This document shows, one piece after another, positions 1 through 8,830 of a stretch of 64,000 nt of DNA. Position 1 is the stretch's first letter; each line of letters opens with the position of its first letter. A program made the translations under genes and the position numbers. The stretch is taken from NCBI RefSeq assembly GCF_000800255.1, contig NZ_CP009747.1, positions 3,224,001 through 3,288,000 of the forward strand. Direction: 5' to 3'. The stretch is from Pseudomonas parafulva. GTDB lineage: Bacteria > Pseudomonadota > Gammaproteobacteria > Pseudomonadales > Pseudomonadaceae. The notes beneath the pieces were generated by a model. It ran no database searches. It was not told where the DNA came from and saw nothing but the letters and a program-made list of their open reading frames with translations.

Positions 1-63
1 AGAATGCGAGCGGTCGTTTGCGGGTCAATCGCTGCGGCGAACCCCACCCCGCCAGGAGTTTCC

Positions 64-513
64 ATGCCTCAGCCGATCCTCATCGCCATCGACGCCTCCC
101 CCGCCAGCACTGCGCTGATCGACCTCGCGCGTCGCTACTGCCGTCCCGACCAACACCGCCTGCACGTGCTCCTGGCCATCGACCCGACCTTCGCCGTGCA
201 CGCGCGCCCGGCGACCTACTCCGAAGAGGAGCGCGAGGAATATCCTGCGGCCTGCGACGAGCAGCAACTGGCCGAGCGCGCCCTGCAGCAGGCCGTGGCC
301 ACCTTGCGCGAGGCGGGCTTCGACTGCGAGAGCGCCATGGTCGCTGGGCAGCCACAGGACGCTATCGTCGCCAAGGCCCAGGCACTGGACTGCGCCCTGA
401 TCGTCATGGGCCACCGGCACCTGTCGCGGCTGGGGCGACTGCTGGACCCGTCGATCAGTGCCAAGGTGATCGACCGGGTGAAGGTGCCGGTGCTGGTCTG
501 CCCCGCGTCCTGA
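64..513 (+). CDS. Universal stress protein (UspA family)
   Basis: A 149-aa single-domain Usp. It begins with the beta-strand ILIAIDASPAS, which carries the conserved Asp of the nucleotide pocket, and ends with KVPVLVCPAS, the usual C-terminal strand. The ATP-binding glycine motif near residues 115-130 is degenerate: it reads MGHRHLSRLGRLLDPS where ATP-binding members have a G-x2-G-x9-G-S/T pattern. It may therefore be a non-ATP-binding member. I chose the ATG at 64 because AGGAGT lies directly upstream and the family begins here; an upstream in-frame ATG at 4 would only add an unconserved tail. Family members are cytoplasmic, stress-induced dimers. Confidence 0.9.
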   Translation: MPQPILIAIDASPASTALIDLARRYCRPDQHRLHVLLAIDPTFAVHARPATYSEEEREEYPAACDEQQLAERALQQAVATLREAGFDCESAMVAGQPQDAIVAKAQALDCALIVMGHRHLSRLGRLLDPSISAKVIDRVKVPVLVCPAS

Positions 514-625
514 CACCTGCTCACAGCCTGTCGCGAAGGCCTGGCGCGCAGCGCGCCGTCATCAGCCATCGCGGGGTTTCAGGATGATTTCGGTCGCCAG
601 GTGTTGCGGCCGCTTCGCGGCGGAT

Positions 626-1489
626 TCAGTCTTCAATGCTCGGCGTCACCACCACCGTACAGGTGGTGCCCGCCGCCAGCAGATAGCCCTCGGGCACCTC
701 GTCGATGTGAATGCGCACTGGCACCCGCTGGGCCAGGCGCACCCAGTTGAAGGTCGGGTTGACGTCCGCGACCAGCTCGCGGCTCTGCGGGTTGTCGCGG
801 TCGTAGATACCTCGGGCGATGCTCTGCACATGCCCCTGCAGCACCTCGCCGCTCATCATCTGCAACTCGGCCCGATCGCCCGGCTTCACATGGGGCAGCT
901 TGGTCTCCTCGAAGAACCCGTAGACCCAGAACGACTGCTCGTCCACCACCGCCATCACCGCCTCGCCGGTGCGGGCGTAGTCGCCCTGATGAACGTTGAG
1001 GTTGGTCACGTAGCCGTCGACGCTGGCGAGGATCTCGGTGCGCTTGAGGTTCAGCTCAGCCGCCGCCAACTGCGCTTGGGCCTGCTGGTAATCGGCCAGC
1101 GCGGCGTTGGCGAGGTTGCTGGCGTCGTCGCGGTTCTCCTTGGAGATCACCAGGTTGTCCAGATCGGCGCGGCGGCGGGCGTTGTCCTTGCGCATCTCCC
1201 AAGTGGCCTTGCGCGAAGCCACCAACGCGCGCGCCTGATCCAGCGCCACCCGGTAATGCTCGGGGTCGATGCGAATCAGCACATCGCCCTTCTTCACCCG
1301 CTGGTTATCGTGCACCGGCACCTCGACCACATAGCCAGGTACGTCGGCAGCGACGTTGATGATGTCGGCGCGTACGCGGCCATCGCGGGTCCAGGGGGTG
1401 GTCATGTAGTGCAGCCACAACTGGCGACCGATCACCACCGCAGCGGTGAGCACCAGCAAGGTGGCCAGCAGGCTGAAGAACTTTTTCAT
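626..1489 (-). CDS. HlyD-family membrane fusion protein (AaeA/EmrA-like)
   Basis: A 287-aa periplasmic adaptor. A single N-terminal membrane anchor (about residues 5-25) is followed by a lipoyl/barrel-sandwich segment (VAADVPGYVVEVPVHDNQRV), a short coiled-coil hairpin (about 80-150) and a beta-barrel domain. The size and TPWTRDGRVRADI start are typical of AaeA-like adaptors of aromatic-acid efflux pumps. It is the last gene of a four-gene operon with DUF1656, FUSC and outer-membrane-factor genes, starting 10 nt after the DUF1656 stop. Its expected role is to link the FUSC inner-membrane pump to the outer-membrane channel. Confidence 0.92.
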   Translation of the reverse strand: MKKFFSLLATLLVLTAAVVIGRQLWLHYMTTPWTRDGRVRADIINVAADVPGYVVEVPVHDNQRVKKGDVLIRIDPEHYRVALDQARALVASRKATWEMRKDNARRRADLDNLVISKENRDDASNLANAALADYQQAQAQLAAAELNLKRTEILASVDGYVTNLNVHQGDYARTGEAVMAVVDEQSFWVYGFFEETKLPHVKPGDRAELQMMSGEVLQGHVQSIARGIYDRDNPQSRELVADVNPTFNWVRLAQRVPVRIHIDEVPEGYLLAAGTTCTVVVTPSIED

Positions 1490-1499
1490 AAGGGCATTC

Positions 1500-1700
1500 T
1501 CACCAGTAGACCGACAGCGCCATCACGCCGAACAGGCAGACGAACAGGGACAGGCGCAGCAGCGCCGGGTGCCAGAAAAAACGGTAACCGTCATGGCTGG
1601 CGATGAAGCGGTCCAGGCCCCAGGCCAGGCCCGCAGCGAGCAGGAACATCAAGGTCATGGTGGGCAGGTACACGCCATGGAAGGCGATCTCACGGGGCAT
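1500..1700 (-). CDS. DUF1656 small membrane protein (AaeX-like)
   Basis: A 66-aa protein beginning MPREIAFHGVYLPTMT with two predicted membrane helices (about residues 13-30 and 48-65). This is the typical size and N-terminus of DUF1656/AaeX proteins, which are nearly always encoded between the FUSC pump and the HlyD adaptor, as here. Its start codon lies inside the end of the FUSC gene (11-nt overlap), so translation is probably coupled. Its biochemical role is unknown; a subunit or chaperone of the pump is the usual assumption. Confidence 0.88.
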   Translation of the reverse strand: MPREIAFHGVYLPTMTLMFLLAAGLAWGLDRFIASHDGYRFFWHPALLRLSLFVCLFGVMALSVYW

Positions 1701-3849
1701 GGTGCAATCCTTTGGCCGGGGCCAGGGGTGACTGGGGGTCGAGCAGGGAGCTGCGGATGAAGTGCAGGTAACTCTGGGCGCGGCGCAGCACCGAGGTGTC
1801 GAAGTGCCGGGCGAACGGTTCGTCGGTGGCCTGCACGCGGCTGATGGCGTGATCCACGGCCACCAGCGCACGCTCGTGGTTGGCGGCACTGGGTTGCAGG
1901 AACAGCCGCGCCAAGGCCCGGCCCATCACCCGGATCGCCTGGCGCCACGCCTGCGACTCGGCGTAGGCCGGGTGCACCGGGGCGTTAGCCTGCTCCTTGC
2001 GCAACTCGATGATGGCGTGGCCGACCTCCGACACCACGAACATCCAGTCCATCAGTTCGGCCTGCACCTGCGGCTTGCCAGCGGCCAGACCGTAGGCCTG
2101 GTGCAGCAGGTCGCGGGTGCGGCTCTCGAACGCCGACCCCAGGCCGCGCAGGCGCCCGCCGATGGCGAACAGCACCTGCTCGCGCAGCGCCTGCTGCAAG
2201 CGGCTCCACAGCCAGCGGCTGTTCGGCGGCAGGATGATCGCCCCGGCCGCAGCGCACACCAGCATGCCGATGACCATGCCCAGGTAGTCGTTGATGAAGC
2301 TGTACGGGTCGTAGACCGTGAGGTTGTTCGGCACCGAGCCGATCGAGAAGAACACCAGCAGGCCGACCCCGTAGCCGGCATAGGCCGGGCGCGAGGCGAG
2401 AAACGCACCGAGCGCGAACACCGGCGCCAGCACCAGGCACAGCAGGGTGAAGCCGTCGATCCAGGGGAATACGAAGAAGGTTTCGAAGAAGCCGATGAAG
2501 GCGCCGAGCAAGGTGCCGCAGGCCATCTGGAACGCCATCCGCCGCGGGTTGGGCGAGGCCGCCGAGAGCCCGGCGGTGACCGTGGCGACCAAGGTCATCA
2601 TGGCGCCGCTGGGCCAGTCGCTGAGCAGCCAATAGCTGCCCAGCAGCAACAGCACGGCAGCGCCGCGCACCCCGGCGGCCAGCGACACCAGCCAACTGGT
2701 CTGGGCCACGTAGGGCTCGTCCCAGCGTTCGCGCTCGTGGTTGTGCGCCGCCAGCGACGCGTGGGTCTGGGCGTAGCTGTAGAGCTCGTCGATCAGGCGA
2801 TAGAGCAGCTCGTAGGTGGTGTGGAAATCCAGCAGGTCGGCTTCGCTGGGTGACGTCTCCAGGTACGCAGCGCGCAGGCTGCGTACCTGGGTTTGCAGGC
2901 CGTCCTTGTAGGCGGCCAGTTCCAGGGTCAGGCGCAGGGCGTCAGGGTCGGTCAGGTAGCGGTTCACGTAGGGTTCGAGCAACGCCACCAGGGTCTGCAC
3001 GCCTGGCTCGATGGCCACGACGATCTGCGCAGGCCCGCGCGCCCGCAGCCGCTCCAGCAGCCGGTGCAGCGCGTTGAAACGGGTGGTGATGGCCATGAAC
3101 TCGCTGTTCATGCGCATCAGCCGGCCGGAGCGGCGGCGCATGTGCGGGTCTTCGAAGGCGGTGACGTTGCGCAGGCTTTCCAACCCCACGGCCTCGGCGA
3201 TGAAGCGCACGTTGCGGGTCTCGAGCTGGGCGCGCTCGCTGTGGCCGCGCAAGGCTTCGACCATCACCCCGGCGTACACGCCGAAGCGCTGGTAGAGCGC
3301 GTGGCGCATGGCCGCGCTGGCCGATTGCGGCAGGATCGCGGCACTGACCAGGGTGGAGACGAGGATACCCAGGGAAATCTCCAGCAGGCGCCACACCGCC
3401 GCCATGAACGCCTGGTCCGGGTGCTGCAGCACCGGCAAGCCGATCATCGCGGCGGTGTAGCCGGCCAGCACGAACCCATAGGCGCGAAAGGTGCGGTAGC
3501 GCATGGCCCCGGCCGAGCACAGGCCCACCCACAGCGCCAGGCTGGGCAGGAACAGCTCGGTGTTCTGCGGGAACAGCGCGATCAGCGTGACCATCATCGC
3601 CGAGCCGGCCAGGGTGCCAAGCAGGCGGTAGAAGCTCTTGGCGAACACATGACCACTCTGCGGCTGCATGACGATGAACACCGTGATCATCGCCGTGCGC
3701 GGCTGCGGCAATTCCAGGCGCATGGCCAGCCAGAGGGTCAGGAAGGCGGCGGCCAGCACTTTGAAGATGTAGATCCAGGTGACGCCGTCGGTGCGCGCCC
3801 AGGCGAAGAAACCGCGGCGCCACTCAAGGCGCGCCAGCCAGTCCCTCAT
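1690..3849 (-). CDS. FUSC-family inner-membrane efflux protein (AaeB-like)
   Basis: A 719-aa protein with the duplicated FUSC layout: a block of membrane helices at about residues 25-180, a long cytoplasmic region (about 180-390), a second helix block (about 395-520) and a C-terminal cytoplasmic domain. The length and organisation match AaeB/YccS-type p-hydroxybenzoic-acid efflux components. It overlaps the upstream outer-membrane-factor gene by 4 nt (ATGA) and the downstream DUF1656 gene by 11 nt. The substrate cannot be read from sequence; aromatic acids or similar toxic metabolites are the inference from the family. Confidence 0.92.
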   Translation of the reverse strand: MRDWLARLEWRRGFFAWARTDGVTWIYIFKVLAAAFLTLWLAMRLELPQPRTAMITVFIVMQPQSGHVFAKSFYRLLGTLAGSAMMVTLIALFPQNTELFLPSLALWVGLCSAGAMRYRTFRAYGFVLAGYTAAMIGLPVLQHPDQAFMAAVWRLLEISLGILVSTLVSAAILPQSASAAMRHALYQRFGVYAGVMVEALRGHSERAQLETRNVRFIAEAVGLESLRNVTAFEDPHMRRRSGRLMRMNSEFMAITTRFNALHRLLERLRARGPAQIVVAIEPGVQTLVALLEPYVNRYLTDPDALRLTLELAAYKDGLQTQVRSLRAAYLETSPSEADLLDFHTTYELLYRLIDELYSYAQTHASLAAHNHERERWDEPYVAQTSWLVSLAAGVRGAAVLLLLGSYWLLSDWPSGAMMTLVATVTAGLSAASPNPRRMAFQMACGTLLGAFIGFFETFFVFPWIDGFTLLCLVLAPVFALGAFLASRPAYAGYGVGLLVFFSIGSVPNNLTVYDPYSFINDYLGMVIGMLVCAAAGAIILPPNSRWLWSRLQQALREQVLFAIGGRLRGLGSAFESRTRDLLHQAYGLAAGKPQVQAELMDWMFVVSEVGHAIIELRKEQANAPVHPAYAESQAWRQAIRVMGRALARLFLQPSAANHERALVAVDHAISRVQATDEPFARHFDTSVLRRAQSYLHFIRSSLLDPQSPLAPAKGLHHAP

Positions 3850-5315
3850 CGCGGCGGCTCCGACGGCACATCAGCGCCGGCGCCCAGCCCGCCACCCAGC
3901 GCGGTGACCAGGTCGGCATGCACGCTCAGGCGCGCGGCCTGCACCTGCTGCTGCACCTGCTGCTGGCGAAACAGCAGGGTCTGGGCATTGAGCACATCGA
4001 GGTAATCGGTGAGCCCGCGCTGGAACGCCAGGGTGGCCATGTCGTAGGTCTTCTGCGCGGCGGCGACCGACTCGGTGGCAAAACGCGCCTGCTGCTGCAA
4101 CGACTCGCGGCGGATCAGTCGATCGGACACCGCTTTCAAGGCGTCGATCACCGTGGCGTTGTAGTGCGCCACTGCCAGGTCGTACTCGGCCGAGGCCGCG
4201 CCCAACTGCGCGCGCAGGCGGCCGCCGTCGAAGATCGGCAGGCTGATGGCAGGGCCCACGTTGTAGCTGAACTTGCGGCCGCTGAGAAACGCCAGCGGGC
4301 CACCGCCAGTGGCCATGAAACCCAGGCCGCCGACCAGGTCGACATTGGGGAAGAACGCGGCGTGGGCCACATCGATACCCCGGGCCTGGGCTTGCACCTG
4401 CCAGCGGCTGGCGACCACATCCGGGCGCTGGCCGATCAGCTCGGCGGGCAACGCCGACGGCAAGGCCAGCGGCGCGGCCAGCGACAGGCTCGGCCGCGCC
4501 AGGCGGGCGCCCTCCCCCGGCCCTTTGCCGGCCAGCGCCGCCAGTTGGTTGCGACCCAAGGCGATGGCCTCGTCGAGGCCGTCGAGCTGGCGATGGGTTT
4601 CCGGCAGCGGCGCCTCGGCCTGGCTCACTTCCAGGTGGGTACCGATACCGGCGGCCAGGCGACGCTGGGCCAGGTCGAGAATCTGCTGCTGCTGGGCCAG
4701 CTCGGCGGCGACGATGTCGCGCCGGGCGAACTGCAGGCTCAGGTCGATGTAGGCACGCACCACATTGTTCTGCAGCTCCAGGGCCGCCTGCCGGGCTTCG
4801 GCGACGCGCACGTGGGCCTGGTCCACGGCCTGCTCGCTGGCGTTGCGCTCGGCGCCCCACAGGTCCAGGGCGTAGCGCAGGCCGAGGTGGGCATCGTTGT
4901 CCCAGGTGTTGGCGCCGGACAGCGCGCCGGGGCCATAGAACTGATCGTCCGGCCAGTTGTGGCGCTTGAGGGTGAGCGCGCCATCGCCCTGAAGTTGCTC
5001 GCGCGATTCGACCACGCCCGCCATGGACCGGGCCTGACGCACACGGGCGGCGGCCATGGCCAGGGTCGGACTGCCGGCCAGGGCCAGTTCGATCCAGCGG
5101 TCCAGTTGCGGATCGCGGTAGGCTCGCCACCACTGCTGGGCGGGCCAGGCGGCGTCCTGTGCGGCCGCGCCGATGGCGTGGTCGATGCTCAGTTCATTGG
5201 GTTGCAGGGTGTGGCTTTGCGGGGCGATGCCCAAGGTGGCGATGCAGCCGCTCAAGGTCAGACTGAGGGCACAGGCACTGAGCGTTCGAAACGCTCCGAG
5301 GTGGCGACGCGGCAC
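3846..5315 (-). CDS. NodT/OprM-type outer-membrane efflux lipoprotein
   Basis: A 489-aa protein with a lipoprotein signal ending LTLSGC (lipobox about residues 21-24 from the chosen start), followed by two TolC-like repeats with long alpha-helical hairpins (for example QARSMAGVVESR, and AQKTYDMATLAFQRGLTDYLDVL near the C-terminus). It is the outer-membrane channel for the FUSC/HlyD pump encoded downstream (4-nt overlap). The start is uncertain: a GTG at 5315 gives a compact basic signal peptide (VPRRHLGAFRTL) and is preferred; an in-frame TTG at 5354 would add 13 residues. First gene of the operon, divergent from a LysR regulator. Confidence 0.88.
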   Translation of the reverse strand: MPRRHLGAFRTLSACALSLTLSGCIATLGIAPQSHTLQPNELSIDHAIGAAAQDAAWPAQQWWRAYRDPQLDRWIELALAGSPTLAMAAARVRQARSMAGVVESREQLQGDGALTLKRHNWPDDQFYGPGALSGANTWDNDAHLGLRYALDLWGAERNASEQAVDQAHVRVAEARQAALELQNNVVRAYIDLSLQFARRDIVAAELAQQQQILDLAQRRLAAGIGTHLEVSQAEAPLPETHRQLDGLDEAIALGRNQLAALAGKGPGEGARLARPSLSLAAPLALPSALPAELIGQRPDVVASRWQVQAQARGIDVAHAAFFPNVDLVGGLGFMATGGGPLAFLSGRKFSYNVGPAISLPIFDGGRLRAQLGAASAEYDLAVAHYNATVIDALKAVSDRLIRRESLQQQARFATESVAAAQKTYDMATLAFQRGLTDYLDVLNAQTLLFRQQQVQQQVQAARLSVHADLVTALGGGLGAGADVPSEPPR

Positions 5316-5354
5316 TGCGGCGATTTCCCGAGGATGAGGTGGTGGGCCGGGCAA

Positions 5355-5494
5355 TTCTAGGGGCGGGTTTCATTGGCGATAAGCACGTATTCCTGCGAAT
5401 CTTTGTTACCGAAACAGCGATAATCCGGCTTTGGTCGCACGTGCTTTTTTGTCGCGGCATGTCACAATTTCGCCCTCTAAATCGAGAGTGACCC
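5355..5494. promoter_or_regulatory. Divergent promoter region of efflux operon and LysR gene
   Basis: The 140-nt gap between the divergent operon and the LysR gene contains an inverted repeat AAGCACGT (5381-5388) / ACGTGCTT (5439-5446), plus the heptamer GCGATAA repeated directly near 5376 and 5427. LysR regulators normally act from such intergenic dyads, so this is the likely control region for both units. The assignment is inferred from position and symmetry. Confidence 0.45.
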
Positions 5495-6427
5495 ATGGAC
5501 ACCCTGCAAAACATGCGTGCTTTCAGTTGCGTCGCCCAGCTCGGCAGCTTCACCGCCGCTGCCGGGCAATTGGACACCACCACCGCGAACGTGTCGCGGG
5601 CGGTCTCCAACCTGGAAGCCCATCTGCAAACCCGCCTGCTCAACCGCACCACCCGCCGCATCGCCTTGACCGAGGCCGGCAAGCGCTACCTGATGCGCTG
5701 CGAACAGATCCTCACCTTCGTCGAAGAAGCCGAGGCCGAGGCCAGCGACGCCCATGCCCGTCCGGCCGGGCAATTGAAAGTGCATTCGATGACCGGCGTC
5801 GGTCAGCACTTCGTGGTCGATGCCATCGCCCGCTACCGCGAAACCCACCCGGACGTCACCTTCGACCTGACCATGGCCAACCGCGTGCCGGACCTGCTCG
5901 ACGAGGGCTATGACGTCTCCATCGTGCTGGCCACCGAGCTGCCCGACTCGGGTTTCGTCTCCCAGCGGCTGGGCATCACCTACAGCATCGTCTGCGCCTC
6001 GCCGGACTACGTGGCCCGCCACGGCAGCGCGCAAAAGCCCGCCGAACTGCTCAAGCACCAATGCCTGCGCATGGTCAGCCCGGTCATTGCCCTAGAGAAG
6101 TGGCTGTTCAACGGCCCCGAAGGACAAGAGGTGGTGAACGTCACCAGCTCGCCGTTCCAGGTCAACTCCGCCGACGCCATGAAGACTGCGATCCGCAGCG
6201 GCATGGGCGTGGGCGTGCTGCCCATCTATTCAGCCATCGACGGCCTGCGCGACGGCAGCCTGGTGCGGGTGATGCCCGAGTACCGCCTGCAGGAGCTGAA
6301 CCTCTACGCCATCTACCCCTCGCGCCAGTACCTGGACGCGAAGATCAAGACCTGGGTGGAGTACCTGCGCAATTCGCTGCCGGAGATCCTCGCCGCGCAT
6401 GAGGCCGACCTCAAGACCCACCTTTAG
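5495..6427 (+). CDS. LysR-family transcriptional regulator (efflux-linked)
   Basis: A 310-aa LysR protein: N-terminal winged helix (residues 1-60, with FTAAAGQLDTTTANVSRAVSNLE as the HTH) and a C-terminal periplasmic-binding-like effector domain (about 90-295). The effector domain has the shape of the CrgA-like LysR branch. It is divergent from the FUSC efflux operon, the usual arrangement of an AaeR-like activator responding to aromatic acids. Ligand and targets are inferred from context only. An intrinsic terminator follows directly after the stop. Confidence 0.9.
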   Translation: MDTLQNMRAFSCVAQLGSFTAAAGQLDTTTANVSRAVSNLEAHLQTRLLNRTTRRIALTEAGKRYLMRCEQILTFVEEAEAEASDAHARPAGQLKVHSMTGVGQHFVVDAIARYRETHPDVTFDLTMANRVPDLLDEGYDVSIVLATELPDSGFVSQRLGITYSIVCASPDYVARHGSAQKPAELLKHQCLRMVSPVIALEKWLFNGPEGQEVVNVTSSPFQVNSADAMKTAIRSGMGVGVLPIYSAIDGLRDGSLVRVMPEYRLQELNLYAIYPSRQYLDAKIKTWVEYLRNSLPEILAAHEADLKTHL

Positions 6428-6446
6428 AAAGCGGCTGCCGCTTTTT
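6428..6446 (+). terminator. Intrinsic terminator after LysR gene
   Basis: The stop codon is followed at once by AAAGCGG-CTG-CCGCTTT and two further T residues. A 7-bp GC-rich stem with a short loop and T tract fits a rho-independent terminator for the LysR gene, separating it from the downstream dehydrogenase. Confidence 0.7.
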
Positions 6447-6494
6447 CTCGCCGCCGTAAACGCGTAGCGTGTAGCGCTTCCCAAGGAGTAGCCC

Positions 6495-7469
6495 ATGAAA
6501 AAGACCGTCCTGGCTTTCAGCCGTATCACGCCGGCCATGGCCGAGCGCCTGCAGCAGGATTTCAACGTGATCCTGCCCAACCCCAAGCTCGGCGACATCA
6601 GCGCCCAGTTCAACGAGGCGCTGCCCGAGGCCCACGGGCTGATCGGCGTCGGCCGCAAGCTGGGCCGCGCGCAGCTCGAAGGCGCGGGCAAGCTCGAGGT
6701 GGTGTCCAGCGTCTCGGTGGGCTACGACAACTACGACCTAGACTACTTCAACGAACGCGGCATCGCCCTGACCAATACCCCCGACGTGCTCACCGAAAGC
6801 ACCGCCGACCTGGGCTTTTCACTGATCATGGGCTGCGCCCGGCGCACCGCCGAGCTCGATGCCTGGACCAAGGCCGGGCACTGGCAGGCCAGCGTCGGAC
6901 CGGCGCAGTTCGGCAGCGACGTGCACGGCAAGACCCTGGGCATCGTCGGCCTGGGCAACATCGGCGCGGCCATCGCCCGACGCGGACGGCTCGGCTTCGG
7001 CATGTCGGTGCTGTACGCCGGCAACAGCCGCAAGCCGGCGCTGGAGCAGGAACTGGGCGCGCAATACCGCAGCCTGGAGCAGTTGCTGGGCGAAGCCGAT
7101 TTCGTCTGCATCGTGGTGCCGCTGTCCGACGCTACGCGCAAGCTGATCGGCGCCCGCGAACTGAAACTGATGAAGCCCAGCGCGTTCCTGATCAACATCG
7201 CCCGAGGCCCGGTGGTGGACGAGGCAGCGCTGATCGAAGCGCTGCAAGCCGGTACGATTCGCGGCGCCGGACTGGACGTGTACGAGAAAGAGCCGCTGGC
7301 CGACTCGCCGCTGTTCACGCTGCCCAACGCCCTGACCCTGCCTCACGTAGGATCGGCCACCGCCGAAACCCGCGAGGCCATGGCCAACCGCGCCCTCGAC
7401 AACCTGCGGGCGGCGCTGCTCGGCGAGCGGCCGCGCGATCTGGTCAATCCGCAGGTGTGGAAGGGCTGA
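6495..7469 (+). CDS. D-isomer-specific 2-hydroxyacid dehydrogenase (GhrB/KguD-like)
   Basis: A 324-aa NAD(P)-dependent reductase. The Rossmann motif GIVGLGNIGAAIA sits near residue 155; the catalytic triad is visible as Arg in NIARGPVVD, Glu in LDVYEKEPL and His in LTLPHVGSAT. The N-terminus MKKTVLAFSRITPAM and C-terminus DLVNPQVWKG closely follow Pseudomonas proteins annotated as glyoxylate/hydroxypyruvate reductase B or 2-ketogluconate-6-phosphate reductase. No ketogluconate genes are next to it, so the GhrB-type role (reduction of glyoxylate, hydroxypyruvate or ketogluconate) is the safer call. It has an AAGGAG ribosome-binding site and its own transcription unit. Confidence 0.93.
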   Translation: MKKTVLAFSRITPAMAERLQQDFNVILPNPKLGDISAQFNEALPEAHGLIGVGRKLGRAQLEGAGKLEVVSSVSVGYDNYDLDYFNERGIALTNTPDVLTESTADLGFSLIMGCARRTAELDAWTKAGHWQASVGPAQFGSDVHGKTLGIVGLGNIGAAIARRGRLGFGMSVLYAGNSRKPALEQELGAQYRSLEQLLGEADFVCIVVPLSDATRKLIGARELKLMKPSAFLINIARGPVVDEAALIEALQAGTIRGAGLDVYEKEPLADSPLFTLPNALTLPHVGSATAETREAMANRALDNLRAALLGERPRDLVNPQVWKG

Positions 7470-7484
7470 GACGATCGGCGCCGG

Positions 7485-8447
7485 CTACACGGACGGCGTC
7501 GTCACCGGGGCGCGCGGCTGCCGCCGCCGCCCCTGCACCTTGCGCACCACGTAGCGCGGACGGTGCTTGGTCTCCTGGTAGATGCGCCCCACGTACTCGC
7601 CCAGGATGCCGATACCGATCAGTTGCACCCCGCCGAGGAACAGGATCGCCGACAGCAGCGACGGATAGCCTGGCAGGTCCACGCCCCACAGCACCTTCTG
7701 TACGATCAGGTACACGGCGAAGAACAGCGCGAACAGCGACACCGCGGCGCCGATGTAGGTCCACAAGCGCAGCGGCACCGTGCTGAACGAGGTGATGCCG
7801 TCCAGCGCCAGGTTCCACAGCCGCCACAGGCCGAACTTACTCTCCCCCGCCACCCGTGGCGGGCGGTCGTACTCGATGATCTCGGTGCGAAAACCCACCC
7901 ACGACAGCACGCCCTTCATGAACAACTGCTGCTCCGGCAACTGGCGGATCGCCGCGACCACCTTGCGGTCGAGCAGGCGGAAGTCGCCGACGTTCTCCTC
8001 GATATGGGTGGACGCGATGCGGTTGTGCAGCCGGTAGTACAGGCGCGCGGTCCAGCGTTTGAGTGGGGTGTCGGCGTTGCGGCTGCGGCGCTTGGCCAGG
8101 ACCACGTCGGCGCCCTGGCGCCAGCGCTCGACCATCTGCGCGATCAGCTCGATGGGGTCTTGCAGGTCCACGTCGATCGGCACCATGGCATCGCCATCGG
8201 CGTACTCCAGTCCGGCGAACAGCGCCGACTCCTTGCCGAAGTTGCGCGAGAAGTTGATCACCGTCACCCACTCGTCGCGCAGCGCCAGTTCCGCGCACAG
8301 GGCTTCGGTGTCGTCGCTGCTGCCGTCGTTGACGAACAGGATCTCCACCGTCATGCCCTGCAGCGACGGCTCGGCGCGCACGGTGCGGTAGAAGTGCTCG
8401 AGGGTGTCCTGCTCGTTGTACACCGGCACGATCAAGGTGATGTTCAT
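7485..8447 (-). CDS. gtrB: GtrB-like bactoprenol glycosyltransferase (GT2)
   Basis: A 320-aa GT2 enzyme: nucleotide-sugar binding start ITLIVPVYNEQDTLE, the DxD-type PIDVDLQDP near residue 95, and two C-terminal membrane helices (about 230-255 and 265-290). This is the standard GtrB/DPM1-like architecture, which loads glucose onto undecaprenyl phosphate on the cytoplasmic face. It starts with an ATG overlapping the gtrA stop by 4 nt and has GAGGAAGGA upstream. It is the last gene of the three-gene cassette and provides lipid-linked sugar for the flippase and transferase encoded before it. Confidence 0.92.
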   Translation of the reverse strand: MNITLIVPVYNEQDTLEHFYRTVRAEPSLQGMTVEILFVNDGSSDDTEALCAELALRDEWVTVINFSRNFGKESALFAGLEYADGDAMVPIDVDLQDPIELIAQMVERWRQGADVVLAKRRSRNADTPLKRWTARLYYRLHNRIASTHIEENVGDFRLLDRKVVAAIRQLPEQQLFMKGVLSWVGFRTEIIEYDRPPRVAGESKFGLWRLWNLALDGITSFSTVPLRLWTYIGAAVSLFALFFAVYLIVQKVLWGVDLPGYPSLLSAILFLGGVQLIGIGILGEYVGRIYQETKHRPRYVVRKVQGRRRQPRAPVTTPSV

Positions 8448-8830
8448 GGCGTCCTTCCTCTGAAGACCACACGGCGTGAGAAGCTGTAGCCCAACACCAG
8501 GCTCAGCGCGGAAAAGCTCGACAGCGTCAACCACGGCGACAATTGCGCCCAGTCGGAAATCGCGCCCAGGGCCAGGCTCAAGGCGCCCATGCCGGACATG
8601 AACAGCAGGTAGCGGCGCTTGCTGGGGCGTGCGGCGAAGGTGTAGCGGGCGTTGACGTAGTACGACAGGCTTGCGGCGGCCAGGAAGGCCAGCAGGTTGC
8701 TGGTGGCCTGGCGCAGGCCCAGCAGCAGGTAGAGGCCGAAGAACACCGCCCAGTGGGTCAAGGTGTTGCCCACCCCGACCAGGGCATAGCGACGCATCTG
8801 CCGCCACAAGCCATGCACGGGTAGGGTCAT
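8444..8830 (-). CDS. gtrA: GtrA-family lipid-linked sugar flippase
   Basis: A 128-aa protein with four predicted membrane helices, beginning RYALVGVGNTLTHWAVFFGL, the conserved GtrA start, and ending in a basic tail (SRRVVFRGRTP). GtrA proteins are thought to flip undecaprenyl-phosphate-glucose to the periplasm. It overlaps both neighbours by 4 nt, so the three genes are translationally coupled. The start follows family length; the frame extends upstream without homology. Confidence 0.9.
   Translation of the reverse strand: MTLPVHGLWRQMRRYALVGVGNTLTHWAVFFGLYLLLGLRQATSNLLAFLAAASLSYYVNARYTFAARPSKRRYLLFMSGMGALSLALGAISDWAQLSPWLTLSSFSALSLVLGYSFSRRVVFRGRTP

Noticed and set aside
521..625. REP-like palindromic repeats near the first gene
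   Set aside because: Short GC-rich inverted segments are present, but no copy of the typical P. putida REP sequence could be recognised.
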